Shown here one piece after another: positions 32,101 through 42,540 of a stretch of DNA of 64,000 nucleotides (position 1 is its first letter; the number at the start of each line of letters is the position of its first letter). The position numbers and the translations under genes were made by a program. The notes below the pieces were generated by a model, which worked only from the letters and a program-made list of their open reading frames with translations, was not told the origin of the DNA and did no database searches. The stretch covers positions 1,677,298 through 1,741,297 of the forward strand of contig CM057151.1 of assembly GCA_029962745.1 (NCBI GenBank), given 5' to 3'. Origin of the DNA: Echinometra lucunter (taxonomy: Eukaryota; Echinodermata; Echinoidea; Camarodonta; Echinometridae).

Positions 32101-35100
32101 ATGAAATCGCACAGAGATGGCAAGAGTGTTTGGCCAATACACTTCAGCTATTTCTCATATTATTTCAATCTTATTTGGAATATGAGGGCATTGGAAGATC
32201 AATCCTTTACAGGGAACCTTCTACTGTGGTATTCTTTCTAACTCTTATAGAAAAAGAATGAGAGAGCTCACAAATTATTTAAAAACTTTTCTCAGAAATC
32301 GAGCTTCTTTTTAACCCATTCGTGACAGAAGTCCACATCTTGTGGTTTGGCCTAATATCTTTTAATGCAAAGCCCTAAAAATCATACCAAATACATGAGC
32401 AGAAAGAGCAAAAGATTCTACACAAATTGTGCCCATTTTGGTTGCATCAATATTCATTGCGTTTGATGCTGAAAATTTTTTAAAGGAAAATAAGCATTAA
32501 AATCCTTAAATTGGCAATGTGATAGAAAGTTTAAAATCACCATTTTCCCTTGCAAATTGGCAACTTTTTGACTTCTCATAATTTCTGTCAATTTATATTC
32601 ATTTCTGATACATGACGTTTTATAAATAAAATGTAGCAATACATGACGTTTTATAAATAAAATGTAGCAATAAAATAAAAATGTTGATGTTGCCAATTTG
32701 AAGAATAAAAGCTGATCAAATTAGGCTTTAAATAATTCCTGTCACGAACGGGTTAACTCTATCTTTCTTGTTTTCCATACCAAAGGACTGCAAAGCCCAT
32801 GCAAATCTTAGTGCAGCTGAAATACTCTATCTCACCATAGCATATGACTGGCTCTTATTTGGGTAAGTACTGAAAATATGCACACTATGATTATACAGTT
32901 AGTATAAAACTCTCCCCTTATTATCAGTGGTGATGATATTTTAATGCTTTGATTTTATGACAATTTTGTGTCAACTGCTGTTTTCATTTTATTTAGACAG
33001 AACAGTATTCTTTTGATTAACCCATTCATGACAGGAATTATTTAAAGCCTAATTTGATCAGCTTTTATTCTTCAAATTGGCAACACCAACATTTTTCTTT
33101 TATTGCTACATTTTTCTTATAAAACATCATGTATCTGAAATAAATATAAATTGACAGAATGTATGATGAGAAGTCATAAAGTTGCTAGTTAGCAGGGAAA
33201 AACGGTAATTTTAACATTTTCATCTCATTGCCAATTTAAAGATTTTAATGCTTATTTTCCTTTTAAAAAAATTCAGCATCAAACAACAAATATTGATGCA
33301 ACGAAAATGGGCACAATATGTGTAGATTGTGTAGAATGTGTAGATGTATTTGGTATGATATTGAGGGCTCTGCATCAAAAGTTATTAAACCAAACCACAA
33401 AATGTGGACCCTCTGTCACAAATGGGTTAAAGGCCTCATCATTTTTATGTTTGTTGTTATCATAATTTTACACTATTGTTAGATGTTGAATTGTTTAGGT
33501 CCATGAACAATAAATCCTGTGCTGTCATATTTTGTTTTTCAGGCACAACTTGTGTGACAGATTAGGCAAAGGAGAAGATGTGAGTATTCATCTCCAGGAA
33601 TTATTTGATGAAATTACATCTTTTGTAGTAGTGATTTGATATGTACATGTGAGGTTCATGTATAATGTACCAACCAAATACATAATTTCTACATTCACAG
33701 ATGTATATCATTTTCATTTTGTAGATTTCAAATTGATGTTAACAAATTCATAAATCATGATGTTTAATACATACTTGTGTTACCCAATTTCATCTTTTTG
33801 TTCATTCTTGTGACTTACTTTTATGAGTGCAAGATAGAAATCTACATTATGTAATTATTCAGTGCTTTCTTTTATTTTTGTTGGCACCAATCCTCTCTTT
33901 CATTTTTTAAAATTGATAAATTTACATGAATTTGAACTTTCTACTTTCAGGTATTCTTCTTCTGTTTCAACTTCTTGAAGCACATCACATCTGATGAGTT
34001 CTCATTAACCCAAAGAAGGTCAGTTTGCATTCATTTTGACACAATCTGCTAGTATCACTATCAATTAAATTATCACTTCATTGAAGTTTATCCCTGTTAA
34101 CTTCCTTTGATCGTCATTAGCTATTACAAGCTTAGAGTATTTGTCAAAGCTCTTTCTTTTTTTTTTCTTTTTGGTTCACTTTGTATTATTCATTATACAC
34201 ATTGAATAGTTTCAGATTTTTTGATAAAAAGAAAGCTTGATATGATGAAATAATCATAGAAAAATTTCTTTGAACTACTGAATTGGCTTTAAAAACACAT
34301 CCTCCTACTCATTTACAAGAACTAACAAATGTATGACATGAGAATATATGAATCTGTACTTATAATAACACATAAATGCATTCACGGTTATTTTAAGAGT
34401 ATTCCAACATAGCAAAGATTTTCTATTCATTTTCCAGTAGACGGCACAGAGCATCTAGTAGAGCAGACTCTGAATCATGCCTTGAACCGATGGTCTTATT
34501 AGGTATGTATCCTTTCATCTTATTATCATACAGGTAGATTGTCATGAAATTAGCAGCAGGTAGTCTATGGTGTTTTAATTTTTAGTTCTCAAAGTATGTA
34601 GGCAATATATTGCTGGATAACTTGATCACCAGGGGCAAGAACAGTAGAGTCAGCCAAATTAGTGGAAAAGATATATCCATTGCCACACTGTTTTGGGTTT
34701 AAAGTGGCATCACTCTGCCCAGGGCCTTGTTTCATAAAAATTGTTATCAGTAACATCTGCCACATTTCTATGACAAATTTGCTCTCAACCAATCAGATGC
34801 AAGGATTTCAGTAGTTTTAACAGTTATTGCAACTTGTTATTGATAACGAGGTTTATGAAATGGGGCCCAGTGGTGTGTATTGTGGAGAGCTGCTTGGAGT
34901 TGAGATGGCAAAAACAGAACTGCTACTATCAATCAGTGTCTAGGTTGATATTGACATACATGCACTTGTAACAGTTTTGGACTTATCTTACAGTAAAAAG
35001 AACAGTGTTAAACATCTTTGGAAATGCTTCATCATTGACTACCACTATACACTTTTTCGAAATGACCCTATCATTGTATCTTTGTATACAGATCTTGAAG

Positions 35101-37801
35101 AAGGCAGAAAGTACAAGCTAGGCAGTAACTCAAGTCTGAGTAGTAACATCAGTATTACAAGCATCAGTAGTACAAGCTCTCCTATCTTAACCTCCATTCA
35201 AGACTCTAGTAGTAAAGAAGAAACCAGGAATGGAGATGTTCATCAAACTGCAAATGGTGCTATCAAATATAATGTGTAAGTTAAGTTGTTGTTTTTTTAA
35301 TTTTTAAACATTTTTATTATTGAAAGATAAACCCAACAACTGAACAATATACATATTTACAATGATAATGTTTAAGTTTTACTTCTGAACCATTTGTTTC
35401 TCTTTTGTATATGGTTGCTTTTAAAGCTGCCCTTTTCCTCCTATTTCTGCTTTGCTTTGTTAATAAGTTTACTCTTAATTAATTCTCCTCTTTTTTATCA
35501 TCTTCTGTTAAATATCTTGTAAATTGACAACAACAACAAAATGAATGCATCCTTCATTGTTTGACATGTTTAATGACCTTCCACCAGTGGTCAAATTATT
35601 GACTGCTTTTTTACTCTATATAACCTCCTCTTTGCCACCAAGTTTTGTGACAGTAGTCATGACTTAATTTTCAAGGATTGATTATGGCTGTATTTGCCAT
35701 ACTTTGTTTCATTGTTGAAATGGGTGTGAAATACTTTTATCCAGTGAAATAATCTCCGTGATTAAGGTAGCAATTTTTGTTTTTAAGATGACTAATGCTG
35801 CTAATTAAGTCAAACATTGTTAAATGTTCACATTCTTAGGCATGATTTCATACTGGTAACACTGAAGTCTTGTCTTCTTGTATGTGATACAGTTAATGAG
35901 TGGAAATCATATTTTTATCTCATTAGACCCAAGTCATCAATCCACCGGTCTGAGAGCTCCAAACAGCCTATCATCCAGTCAACTACTAGTCCTGTAGCAG
36001 TACCTAGATCGTGTAGACGGTCATCAGCTGATCTGGTGAGAAATCAATTTTCTTTGCATTTTGAATAATATGTAATAAGAATGAAATTTCAGTACAAGAT
36101 GAAATCATGCATCTTCTGTTTCCCTCTTCCATTATTTGGATCATGATATACTGGAATATAAAGAGAAGAGCATGTTGCAGAATGGGCAGATAAATTTTAT
36201 TTTATTTTCTTATTCATATTTCTTGCCTGTATTCATTCATACCCCTTACCCTTTCATTACTTTTTCCTTGTTTTCAATATCCGTACAGAAAGATGAAAAT
36301 TTCAACTTGAACTTACTGGTATTAAAGCGTATTCTTATGACCCTTTTCCGCTTTTTTTTCTTTTTTCTTTTCTTTTCTTTTTCTTCAGGCAAAGTCGACA
36401 TCTTCAGCATGCGGAAGGTACATAATATTATAGATTGCTTCTTTTTACTAAGAAATATTGAAAGAAACATATGCTGTATGCTGTGTTATGTTACATGTAG
36501 AAAAATATATATGAATTTGTCTTGCAGCAATATACAGGTTAAATTGATAAAAATGGAAACACAGTGCATAGGTGTTTGAATTGCTTGATGAATTTGTATT
36601 TTGTAGAAGGTGCTATATAAAGGCCGTTATTTATTCATGAAAGACACATTTCTTGCTCTGATACACAACAAGATAGGCATTACGCACCGTGTAAATGACC
36701 ATTAGACTGATGTCACTTTAGAATGATAAATTTCATTTTCATGCAACTGTTTCCGTGGAGATCTTTCTTTGAGATGCAGTTTTGACAGACAGCATATCTA
36801 ATGAAGCCTATTCTTGCTATGGCTAAGATGTGATAGAAGCAACTATAATGTACTCTGACTCCAGTTACTCATCAAGAATTCACATATCATTCAAATTATT
36901 GAGAGTATTTCCAGAATAATTTTTTTTATTTAATGAAAAAAGTTTCAAAATGAAAGGATTTGAGAAAAAAAGTTCATGCAATAATTTTGAGTCCTTGGGA
37001 GAACTAACTCCTTTCCTCCATGATGTTTTAGTTGGCAGATTATATCAGGTACAGGTAGTGTAAAAGGTTACTTCTCAGCGAGAGACTCTCCCCTTACCAT
37101 CAATTCTGACATCTCTAGTGGATCATCTAGCTCAGCTAACAGTAACCCACCAATGTAAGTATACTCCACCCATTTCTGATGTTCACATTATGATTGAGAT
37201 GATTGATTTATACAAATATGTAATAATTATGTTTACTTGGTGGTGAAGCAAGCAAGTCTACTGAAACCTGCTTTAGTGAGCCCCTGTATAGAATGACCTC
37301 CTGTCTGTAGTAAAGACTACGGTATATTATTTGTTTTACTAGTGATAAACTTATTTTTCATTGAAAAATATACTGCTTTAATCTGTACATACAAAACAGA
37401 CCATTTTCCTTATTCCGAGAGAGGTTTTTCTCTACTTCAAATGCAATGAAGCTTCGCAAGAAAATTATTTAGTTATTTTTACCTTTTCCAGACATTTGTC
37501 TTTTGCCAAAGATTCATTTGGCAATTTTGCTATCTTTCTTATGCTGTAGAAAAATATTTTGTATCCATTGTTTACAAACATTGGGACCTTTTTAAATCTC
37601 CTCTGTAGACCTGAGCATCATCCTGAAGAGAGTTTAAGAAAACAGAGGCTAGACCAGGTGCGAATGGAGTTTAACAAGGTCTACTCATCAGTAATTGGAC
37701 CAAGGTATGCCATGGAACCCAGCAGTGGAGGACTGGGGAGTGTTATAGGAAACCTGGTGACAAAAGTAGGACTCAAAGGTGGAAGGGGACAATATGTATA
37801 G
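19283..37801 (+). CDS. MTMR14: MTMR14 phosphoinositide 3-phosphatase, 20 exons, complete
   Basis: Coding exons: 19283-19387, 22138-22194, 23165-23262, 23803-23917, 24826-24901, 25247-25313, 26254-26376, 27945-28089, 29613-29687, 30920-30983, 31329-31414, 32786-32862, 33543-33579, 33951-34018, 34438-34502, 35092-35275, 35927-36035, 36389-36417, 37032-37154, 37609-37801. Phases agree throughout, giving 631 residues against 650 in human. Marker blocks: LLDHFSKTQYRARDG, GHYPGKLVILEY, HICRSATLSG..YGRSGFNYFFSG, KVKFGVNVTSSEKVDK, YADFCLLSLPYPGCEFFKDF, QNYLKLLLFLIRDG, and the catalytic loop VHCISGWDRTPLFISLLRLS (Cys317, Arg323; CX5R intact). YDWLLFGHNLCDRL and FFFCFNFLKHITSDEFS follow, then a Ser-rich low-complexity tail with SWQIISGTGSVKG and a terminal GSVIGNLVTKVGL. 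Family knowledge: MTMR14 (Jumpy) removes the 3-phosphate from PI3P/PI(3,5)P2 and restrains autophagy. The ATG chosen is the only in-frame one heading the conserved N-terminus. Exon 15 has a tandem CAGTAG acceptor. Confidence 0.95.
19656..20194. mobile_element. Poly-G-tipped element with perfect 8-bp target duplication (MTMR14 intron 1)
   Basis: Tips are CCCGGGGGG at the left and a run of more than 30 C followed by GGG at the right. GCAAGACT flanks both sides (19648-19655 and 20195-20202). The arms include TCATTGAAGAGTGGACAGCA then TCCGCGAGAA on the left, and its near-perfect inverted match ending at about 20137. The interior has loosely repeated CGCGAAAAGGGTAT-like words on one side and TTTAGGGTGT-like words on the other. 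The insertion target was the tip of the small hairpin element at 20199-20291. Confidence 0.85.
20199..20291. mobile_element. Compact hairpin MITE
   Basis: AAGACTTCCTTTTGCAACAG then CCACCCAA at the left, and its inverted counterpart TTGGGTGGCTGTCGCAAAAG then GAAGTCTT at the right, about 93 bp overall. A related arm lies at 1512-1552. Its left tip was the target of the poly-G-tipped element. Confidence 0.7.
20355..21181. mobile_element. TTAA-flanked (piggyBac-like) non-autonomous element with GGGGTTGAATCAACCCC hairpins
   Basis: TTAA at 20355-20358 and 21178-21181 flanks inverted tips CCCTAA / TTAGGG. Near each end stands the same near-palindrome, GGGGTTGAATCAACCCC, embedded in G/C tracts (about 20375-20398 and 21112-21138). 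The interior is AT-rich and contains AAGGTCATGGCCAAGGAC-like hexamer repeats at 20720-20772. TTAA targets with CCC tips are typical of piggyBac-type elements (family knowledge). No transposase is recognised. Confidence 0.65.
21178..21662. mobile_element. TTAA-type MITE, family A copy 1
   Basis: TTAAAGACATTGGTTAAC at the left and GTTAGCCAATGCCT at the right are inverted repeats. The whole segment is collinear with 41085-41575 (shared ATACCAGTCTGAAAGTTTC, GGGTCGGTTGCACAGA, TATTGGCGTATCA). The left TTAA is shared with the right border of the preceding element, so the two abut. The right TTAA has decayed to TAGT. Confidence 0.75.
25521..26039. mobile_element. TTAA-flanked element with a nested inverted pair (MTMR14 intron 6)
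   Basis: TTAA then AGACAAACAGTCGTGGGC at the left, and GCCCACAACTGAGTGTCT then TTAA at the right, continuing with TTTCATGGGGA / TCCCCATGAAA. A second inverted pair lies inside (GGTGCTTTCACACCT near 25609; AGGTGTGAAAGCAC near 25896), carrying repeats of ATACC(T/G)GGTATTTT. It may be a separate element inserted in the first. No coding capacity is recognised. Confidence 0.7.
27296..27450 (+). repeat. Dispersed repeat, copy 2 (MTMR14 intron 7)
   Basis: Collinear with 12814-12985 in a TRMU intron; see that entry for shared words. Both copies are intronic and have the same plus-strand orientation. Confidence 0.5.
28205..28484. mobile_element. Inverted-repeat MITE, TATATGACACCT tips (MTMR14 intron 8)
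   Basis: TTATATGACACCTAA at the left and TTAAGGTGTCATATAA at the right are inverted. The 280-bp body is unusually CpG-rich for this intron (GCGCTATACGCTAGCGCGCT). A TA target is possible because the tips begin and end with TA. No coding capacity is seen. Confidence 0.65.
28583..29001 (+). mobile_element. TTAA-type MITE, family B copy 1 (MTMR14 intron 8)
   Basis: The left border is ATAA then CCCATTCGTGACAG. The right border is CTGTCATGAATGGG then TTAA. The body is collinear with copies at 32311-32756 (same strand) and 33017-33430 (opposite strand). Shared words include CACATTTTGTGGTTTGGCCT and AATTGGCAATGTGATAGAAA. The left TTAA has one substitution. CCC tips with TTAA fit piggyBac-derived MITEs. 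Confidence 0.85.
29915..30757. mobile_element. Element with ATGCCTCCGCC tips and internal ~130-150 bp tandem repeats (MTMR14 intron 9)
   Basis: TTATGCCTCCGCCCACTGAA at the left is inverted against GGCGGAGGCATAAATTTC at the right. After a (GTCC)n stretch (29971-29995), about five degenerate units follow, starting near 30011, 30161, 30293, 30429 and 30566. Each has ATAACTT..GAACCATTTG, GATCAACTTCAAACTTGGCT, GATTTTGGGGTCAC and AGGTCAAAGGTCA. The AAAGGTCA words look like nuclear-receptor half-sites, but they are simply part of the unit. Confidence 0.7.
31475..31540 (+). mobile_element. Tc1-like transposon end remnant (MTMR14 intron 11)
   Basis: TACAGTAGCATCTAAAAGTT followed by TACATACACATGG resembles Tc1-family tips (CAGT...AAGTTTACATACAC, family knowledge), preceded by TA. 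The opposite end was not identified, so only a remnant is claimed. Confidence 0.45.
32311..32756 (+). mobile_element. TTAA-type MITE, family B copy 2, 29 bp before MTMR14 exon 12
   Basis: TTAA (32311-32314) then CCCATTCGTGACAG at the left; CTGTCACGAACGGG then TTAA (32753-32756) at the right. It carries a private tandem duplication of about 32 bp (ATACATGACGTTTTATAAAT near 32608 and 32640). Exon 12 begins at 32786, so the element supplies sequence up to 29 bases from the splice acceptor and the branch point may lie inside it. Confidence 0.9.
33017..33430 (-). mobile_element. TTAA-type MITE, family B copy 3, inverted (MTMR14 intron 12)
   Basis: TTAA (33017-33020) then CCCATTCATGACAG; CTGTCACAAATGGG then TTAA (33427-33430). 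The body is the reverse complement of copies 1 and 2. With copy 2 it brackets the 77-nt exon 12 in opposite orientations, 155 bases downstream of that exon. Confidence 0.9.
34722..34868. mobile_element. Short palindromic MITE, 'GGGCC-TTTCATAAA' type (MTMR14 intron 15)
   Basis: AGGGCCTTGTTTCATAAA at the left and TTTATGAAATGGGGCCC at the right, with TTGTTATCAGTAAC / GTTATTGATAAC forming the inner arms. The middle has CCAATCAGATGCAAGGATTT, as at 5017-5193. Confidence 0.75.
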
Positions 37802-38101
37802 CACATGGCCTTTCACATATGAATCTATTTTCTTATGAGATGGTAACTCTTCAGCATTGCACTATCACAAAGGATGATCTAGGTTGGAATGATCTAAGGA
37901 ATTATCTTCTGAATTGCAGCAGACTGCTTTTAGTAAAGTGACATCAAGGCAAAATTCAATCAGTGTCTGTCGTCTTTGCTGCATTCCAAACATGTGCCAT
38001 CTCACTTTACTCCAGCTCCTTGTATAAGCTGTATCATCCGTAGCTAGCAAACCTGATTATAATTTTCCAGTTTACAATCAACTGCTTTGTTCCAGTATAA
38101 T

Positions 38102-38107
38102 AATAAA
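38102..38107 (+). terminator. Candidate polyadenylation signal of MTMR14
   Basis: First AATAAA after the MTMR14 stop codon, in the context TAATAATAAAGATATTTT. A T/GT-rich stretch (ATTTTTAATGTGCGTG) follows. Other signals further downstream cannot be excluded. Confidence 0.5.
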
Positions 38108-38183
38108 GATATTTTTAATGTGCGTGCTCTTACCAACTTTGCCAGAATACCTCCACTTGATTGATACTAGCTACATTTATAAT

Positions 38184-38399
38184 GCACACACACACACACA
38201 CACACACACCCAGCTGTACATCACTATACTACCGAGCACAACAATTGGACTTCTATTGTCCCCTGTCCTCTCAAGGCTGACGGAATAAACCCAAATCCTT
38301 TGTTTGACAACTGAGGACTATTGTTTACCAACCGAGGACTATTGTTCTCAGGAATTTTCTTTGTTCACTGTCCTCGCTTGCAAAGCTATACAAGTGCAC

Positions 38400-38431
<32 letters not shown>
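38184..38431. repeat. Two (CA)n microsatellites flanking a duplicated sentence-like segment
   Basis: CA runs stand at 38184-38209 and 38401-38431. Between them GACAACTGAGGACTATTGTT and ACCAACCGAGGACTATTGTT form a short direct repeat. Intergenic. Confidence 0.85.
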
Positions 38432-38432
<1 letters not shown>

Positions 38433-38973
38433 TCTATGCTGTGGATGATGTGCTGAGGGCACTATCTACCCATGTACTACACATGTTATAAATGTTGACA
38501 GAGATATAAGGAGATCTCGGTATTTACAGCTTGGGCCAATGCTGAGTCTTCACTCTTATCCCGACTAGTCATTGTAAACTTGTCATTAATCTTATATGAT
38601 TATTATCTGTCGTAAATCTTTTAAGTAATGGGTCTAGATATGACAGTCTTGACTGTTGATCATGTCTATGGATCATAACTCTTTTCTACTACCCCAAAAA
38701 GTGTTAAATGTAATTGTTCATTTTCAAAGAAGTGTAAGATGGCTTCATCACTAAGTTGATATGGGCATAACCTTGAATAATTCCCCCCCCCCTAAAAATT
38801 CCTTATATTGAGTGCAATTTTTGCTCTTCCAAAAATAACTCCCCATGGTGTTTAACGATGGCATTGGAGGTGGTACTTAAAAATATACCTGGGTGTATAC
38901 TGTGCTGATTCTAATGTGTTTTCTCTTAACATATAGTTGAGTGACAGTATGTTGTGCTCAAGACTTACAGTTA

Positions 38974-39352
38974 CTTTACCTACAATGTTTTCACACCTGG
39001 GTGAAGGGTGTTCAGTGTAGATTAATGCAGAGCTGCCAACCCCAGTTGGGAAAAAATCCTATTCTTTATTTCTTATTATCCTATTTTCAAGCCCAAAATC
39101 CTATTTGTTTCAAATTTTGAAACATCCAACAGTATAAAGAATCATTCTCACAAGTTTCAAAAATCCAATTTCAGTGGGAAAGTCCTATTCAGTGTCATAT
39201 TCCCCTTAAAAATCCTATTAAATAGGTTAAAATCCTACTAATTGGCAGCTCTGTTAATGTCTTGCTCAAGGACTTTAATGCAAGCCTAGGATTTGAACCA
39301 TCAACCTCTTGATTTAAAGTCAAGTGATTAAATCACTACATCACAACACCTT
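38974..39352 (-). mobile_element. tRNA-derived SINE interrupted by a MITE
   Basis: On the minus strand the right part reads GTGATGTAGTGATTTAATCA, CTTGACTTTAAATCAAGAG, then the B-box-like GGTTCAAATCC, then AGTCCTTGAGCAAGACATTAA. This is a tRNA-like head with A-box and B-box, followed by the SINE body ending near 38974 (CACCCAGGTGTGAAAAC). The body is split at TTAATG by the element at 39029-39253. The head lacks a properly paired tRNA fold with a 7-bp acceptor stem, so it is not called a tRNA gene. The same body occurs at 2596-2795. Confidence 0.7.
39029..39253. mobile_element. MITE with 6-bp target duplication, nested in the SINE
   Basis: CAGAGCTGCCAAC at the left and TTGGCAGCTCTG at the right, flanked by TTAATG on each side. 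The interior is built from AATCCTATT-like words. Removing the element and one TTAATG restores continuous SINE sequence (GTAGATTAATGTCTTGCTCA). Confidence 0.85.
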
Positions 39353-39906
39353 CACAACATGATATGATGCAGTAGTAAGGGGCAATTGTTTATTCCTTTG
39401 GTGCAATTATGTTTCTGTACTTATGAGATGTTTCTTTTTATTTGAGTTTGTTAATACTTTGTTCAAATATTTTTAAGTTTTTTCACCTGTTTGATGTGGG
39501 ATATTGATTATAAACCTTATTTCATACCTGTATATGCAGGTCAGATAGATAAATTCTTGCCATATTTGATGAATTATAATCAATCAATAATATTTCAATC
39601 TGAAAAGCATGATTCTGTTGTATTAAGGTGTTGTGTTACATTTTACAGGACGTTAAAATGTTTATTAGTGAAACTCTCAATGGGAGCCTTAAGGAAAAAT
39701 TTCAACATATATTCTCCTACCAAAATGAGAAATTTGATTAGATTTTCATTTTTTCTGAATTTCTGTAGATGTTTTTTTTTTTGGTTATATCGTAGTGAGA
39801 AGAGTAAATTTGAAAAAAGAATCCCTGAGTAAATCTGTTGATATGAACTTACTATCCATAACCTTGTGGACTGATTTTTTTTTCCCCCAACACAACCTTC
39901 ATACCT

Positions 39907-40400
39907 TTAAAGGTAGCCGTCCCTTTTGCAGACCTAATTCTGAAAGTTTCCTGACTCTGTCATCATTTGAGAGAGAAAGGCTATACCTATCCCTGAAATT
40001 GACAAAGCGTGAAATTCAGTTTTAAGGAAATAATCTTCAATAATTCATGAGAGATTTCTTTTTTCGTACCACAAAAAAAAGGCCTGAAGATTCGAGATAG
40101 CGCACAACAAAAGGATTCAGGTTACAGCGCCACTATTATGTACGGTACATGTGGTGGCCGCGAGCTACGCGCGGCTGAGCTAGCTAGCTATATAGCTGGC
40201 TGCGCTACTGCCAGTGAGCTGATCCGACTTGCTTATTCAAGGTTGGTAGCCAGATTTTCATTTTACATTAATAACTTAAGCACGTATGACCGTAAGATCA
40301 AATGAACAGTATCAGAAGGGCATATCCTAAACTCATGCCAAGTTGTATGGATTTTCGTAGATTTTGCAAAAGGGACGGGTTACTTTTAAAATACCTTTAA
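39907..40400. mobile_element. TTAA-flanked element, AGGTA tips
   Basis: TTAA then AGGTAGCCGTCCCTTTTGCA at the left; TGCAAAAGGGACGGGTTACT at the right, then TTTAAAATACCTTTAA. The right arm carries a short extra TTTTAAAAG segment. The middle holds a CpG- and AGCT-rich patch (GCGCGGCTGAGCTAGCTAGC). No coding capacity is seen. Confidence 0.7.
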
Positions 40401-41084
40401 AGATTATACCCTCAAATATGAGATCTATATTGAACTAATCATCTTTAGATTAATATGATATAACAATAGTCAACTCTGTAAACAATCTCTGCTGGTTTTA
40501 TTCCCTTATGAAAACATTCTACTAATTCTTACTGTATACAGTGATAAGAGGTAGCACCCTTCTGGCTCTGAACAAACAATATATTGTTGATAACACAAAT
40601 CATGAGGTATTTGGAAGTAGCAAACACCCCGTTTTCTGAAATATGGGTATATGGGATTTATTTGAAAATTGTTTTGAAGATGTGATGTCTACTTTATTTC
40701 TACTTGTTATTATTCAAGAATATGTCTTATCTTACTGGTTCAGTCATGTTTGTCTATAGACTTATTTTATAAGTGTATGTATTTTTGTTTCCCATATGTG
40801 TATTTTTGTATTGCATGAAAGAGTAATATATATGTCTATATATAGTTATCCATTTACATGAAATTCATTATCAGATATTCAAACATATCTGGATGGAACA
40901 TATACAAAAAATAAACAAAATGGATCAAAATTTTACCATTGTCGTGGGCTGAGTCAATATATATTGTATAATGGAAATGAAAACATCATGATTTTTATAT
41001 AATTATGTAATGATTTTCTGTTTTCATATTCCTTCATGGAAGCATTTATGAGATGAATGAGGGTGTTATGGAAATATGCACTAA

Positions 41085-41575
41085 TTAAAGACAATGGTTA
41101 ACATCGTTATGATTTTAAAAAATCTTCTTTTATTACATGAAAATGGGATAAACATAACAGTTATAGTGTAAGAATACCAGTCTGAAAGTTTCAAAGTATT
41201 ATATCCACAGGAATTATTTTTAGATATCAAAAATGTGAACCAATGTTTGAAAAATATAAGAGGGTCGGTTGCACAGAATAGACATAAGGAGTGCGCATGC
41301 GCGTATGACTCACCTTACCGTACTGTGTGTATTGGCGTATCACGCGGCGGGAGGCACATAACGGCATTTTCAAATTCAAGCAAAGTGGTCCTCTTAGTGA
41401 TTGTCTCGTGAGACGAAGGATAATAAAATCGTCGTTTGGGTCTAACTCACACTTTTTCATTGCAAATTATGGTTAGTTTCAGGGTTTTTGAGTACAAAGT
41501 GATCATTCACATGTTTCATCTTAGTTTGAGAATTTTTTAAATCAGCTACTCACAAAGTTAAGCCAATGCCTTTAA
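41085..41575. mobile_element. TTAA-type MITE, family A copy 2
   Basis: TTAA (41085-41088) then AGACAATGGTTAAC; GTTAAGCCAATGCCT then TTAA (41572-41575). Collinear with the copy at 21178-21662. Both target TTAAs are intact here, which fixes the borders for the family. Confidence 0.85.
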
Positions 41576-42540
41576 TGGTACTGATGTAGTGCTGAATTTG
41601 ATTTAAGATACTTGTATTTTGCTCTTACTGTTCAGTCGGAATACTTGCAAGGAATTCTTTTGGCACATACATTTTAGCAAACAGATCTGAGTGCAATGGT
41701 CAGACGATATTGAAACAAATATAGCCCACGTGAAGAGTACAGTAGCTGCATGTATAGTAAAGATGGAAAGTCAACTAATATTTCCTCTTAGCATAAGCCA
41801 TCCACCACTAATATGTTTAATGTCATACTACTACTCTACTAGTTAACAATGCAAAAGTTATGAACACAGGGAATGATTGAGATTGTGATGTCAAAATGTA
41901 AGTGAAACCGACAAGTGCATGTTTGAATACTTTTGTAAATTGTGGATGGTGCTATAATGTACGCTGTAGGAATAAAGAGGTGAGAAGTTTGCATAAAATT
42001 CTGGGAACTATGCTGAAAATAGGATGCAAGTGTACAGTTTTAACATTTTCTTTTTGACAACATTCACAGAACCAAGAAAGGCAAATACTACATATATACT
42101 GATACCTGTAAGTGCTTGTAATATTGTACTTAGAAAACAAAGGAAACATCAGAAATGTAGTTTTATCATAAATTTCCAAGCTTGCAAGTATAATTGACAT
42201 ATCCACTATTGAGGGCAGTCCTAAACATTCACTGTACTCGGATAGATTCTTTTACTTCTTGAATATTTGCATGAAAATGTGAGTTGCGCAAAATTATTAA
42301 AAATACTGGTTGTGTACCACTTTACTACAGTACCACTTCATGTAGTTAGTGGTGCATTCCTCACATAGGCTGATTTGTCATGTCTCATGAAAGCATAGGG
42401 TAACAAAGATTCCAATGGGAAATATAGTTCTACTTTATTGTGAAGTCTAAATGTTGTTTGATATGATTTAGACATTCCTATAATTACCCATGTGATCTAC
42501 TTATAAGACGTTTGAAGGTTTGCATGGTGGTACGGATATT

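Larger units (their letters stand above)
37802..38974. other. MTMR14 3'UTR and downstream DNA
   Basis: AATAAA at 38102-38107, about 300 bases past the stop, is a plausible polyadenylation signal. Two (CA)n microsatellites follow at 38184-38209 and about 38401-38431. No other coding sequence was recognised. Confidence 0.5.

Noticed and set aside
39287..39352. Possible tRNA gene (B-box GGTTCAAATCC)
   Set aside because: No proper acceptor stem or complete cloverleaf. The sequence continues into a SINE body repeated at 2596-2795.
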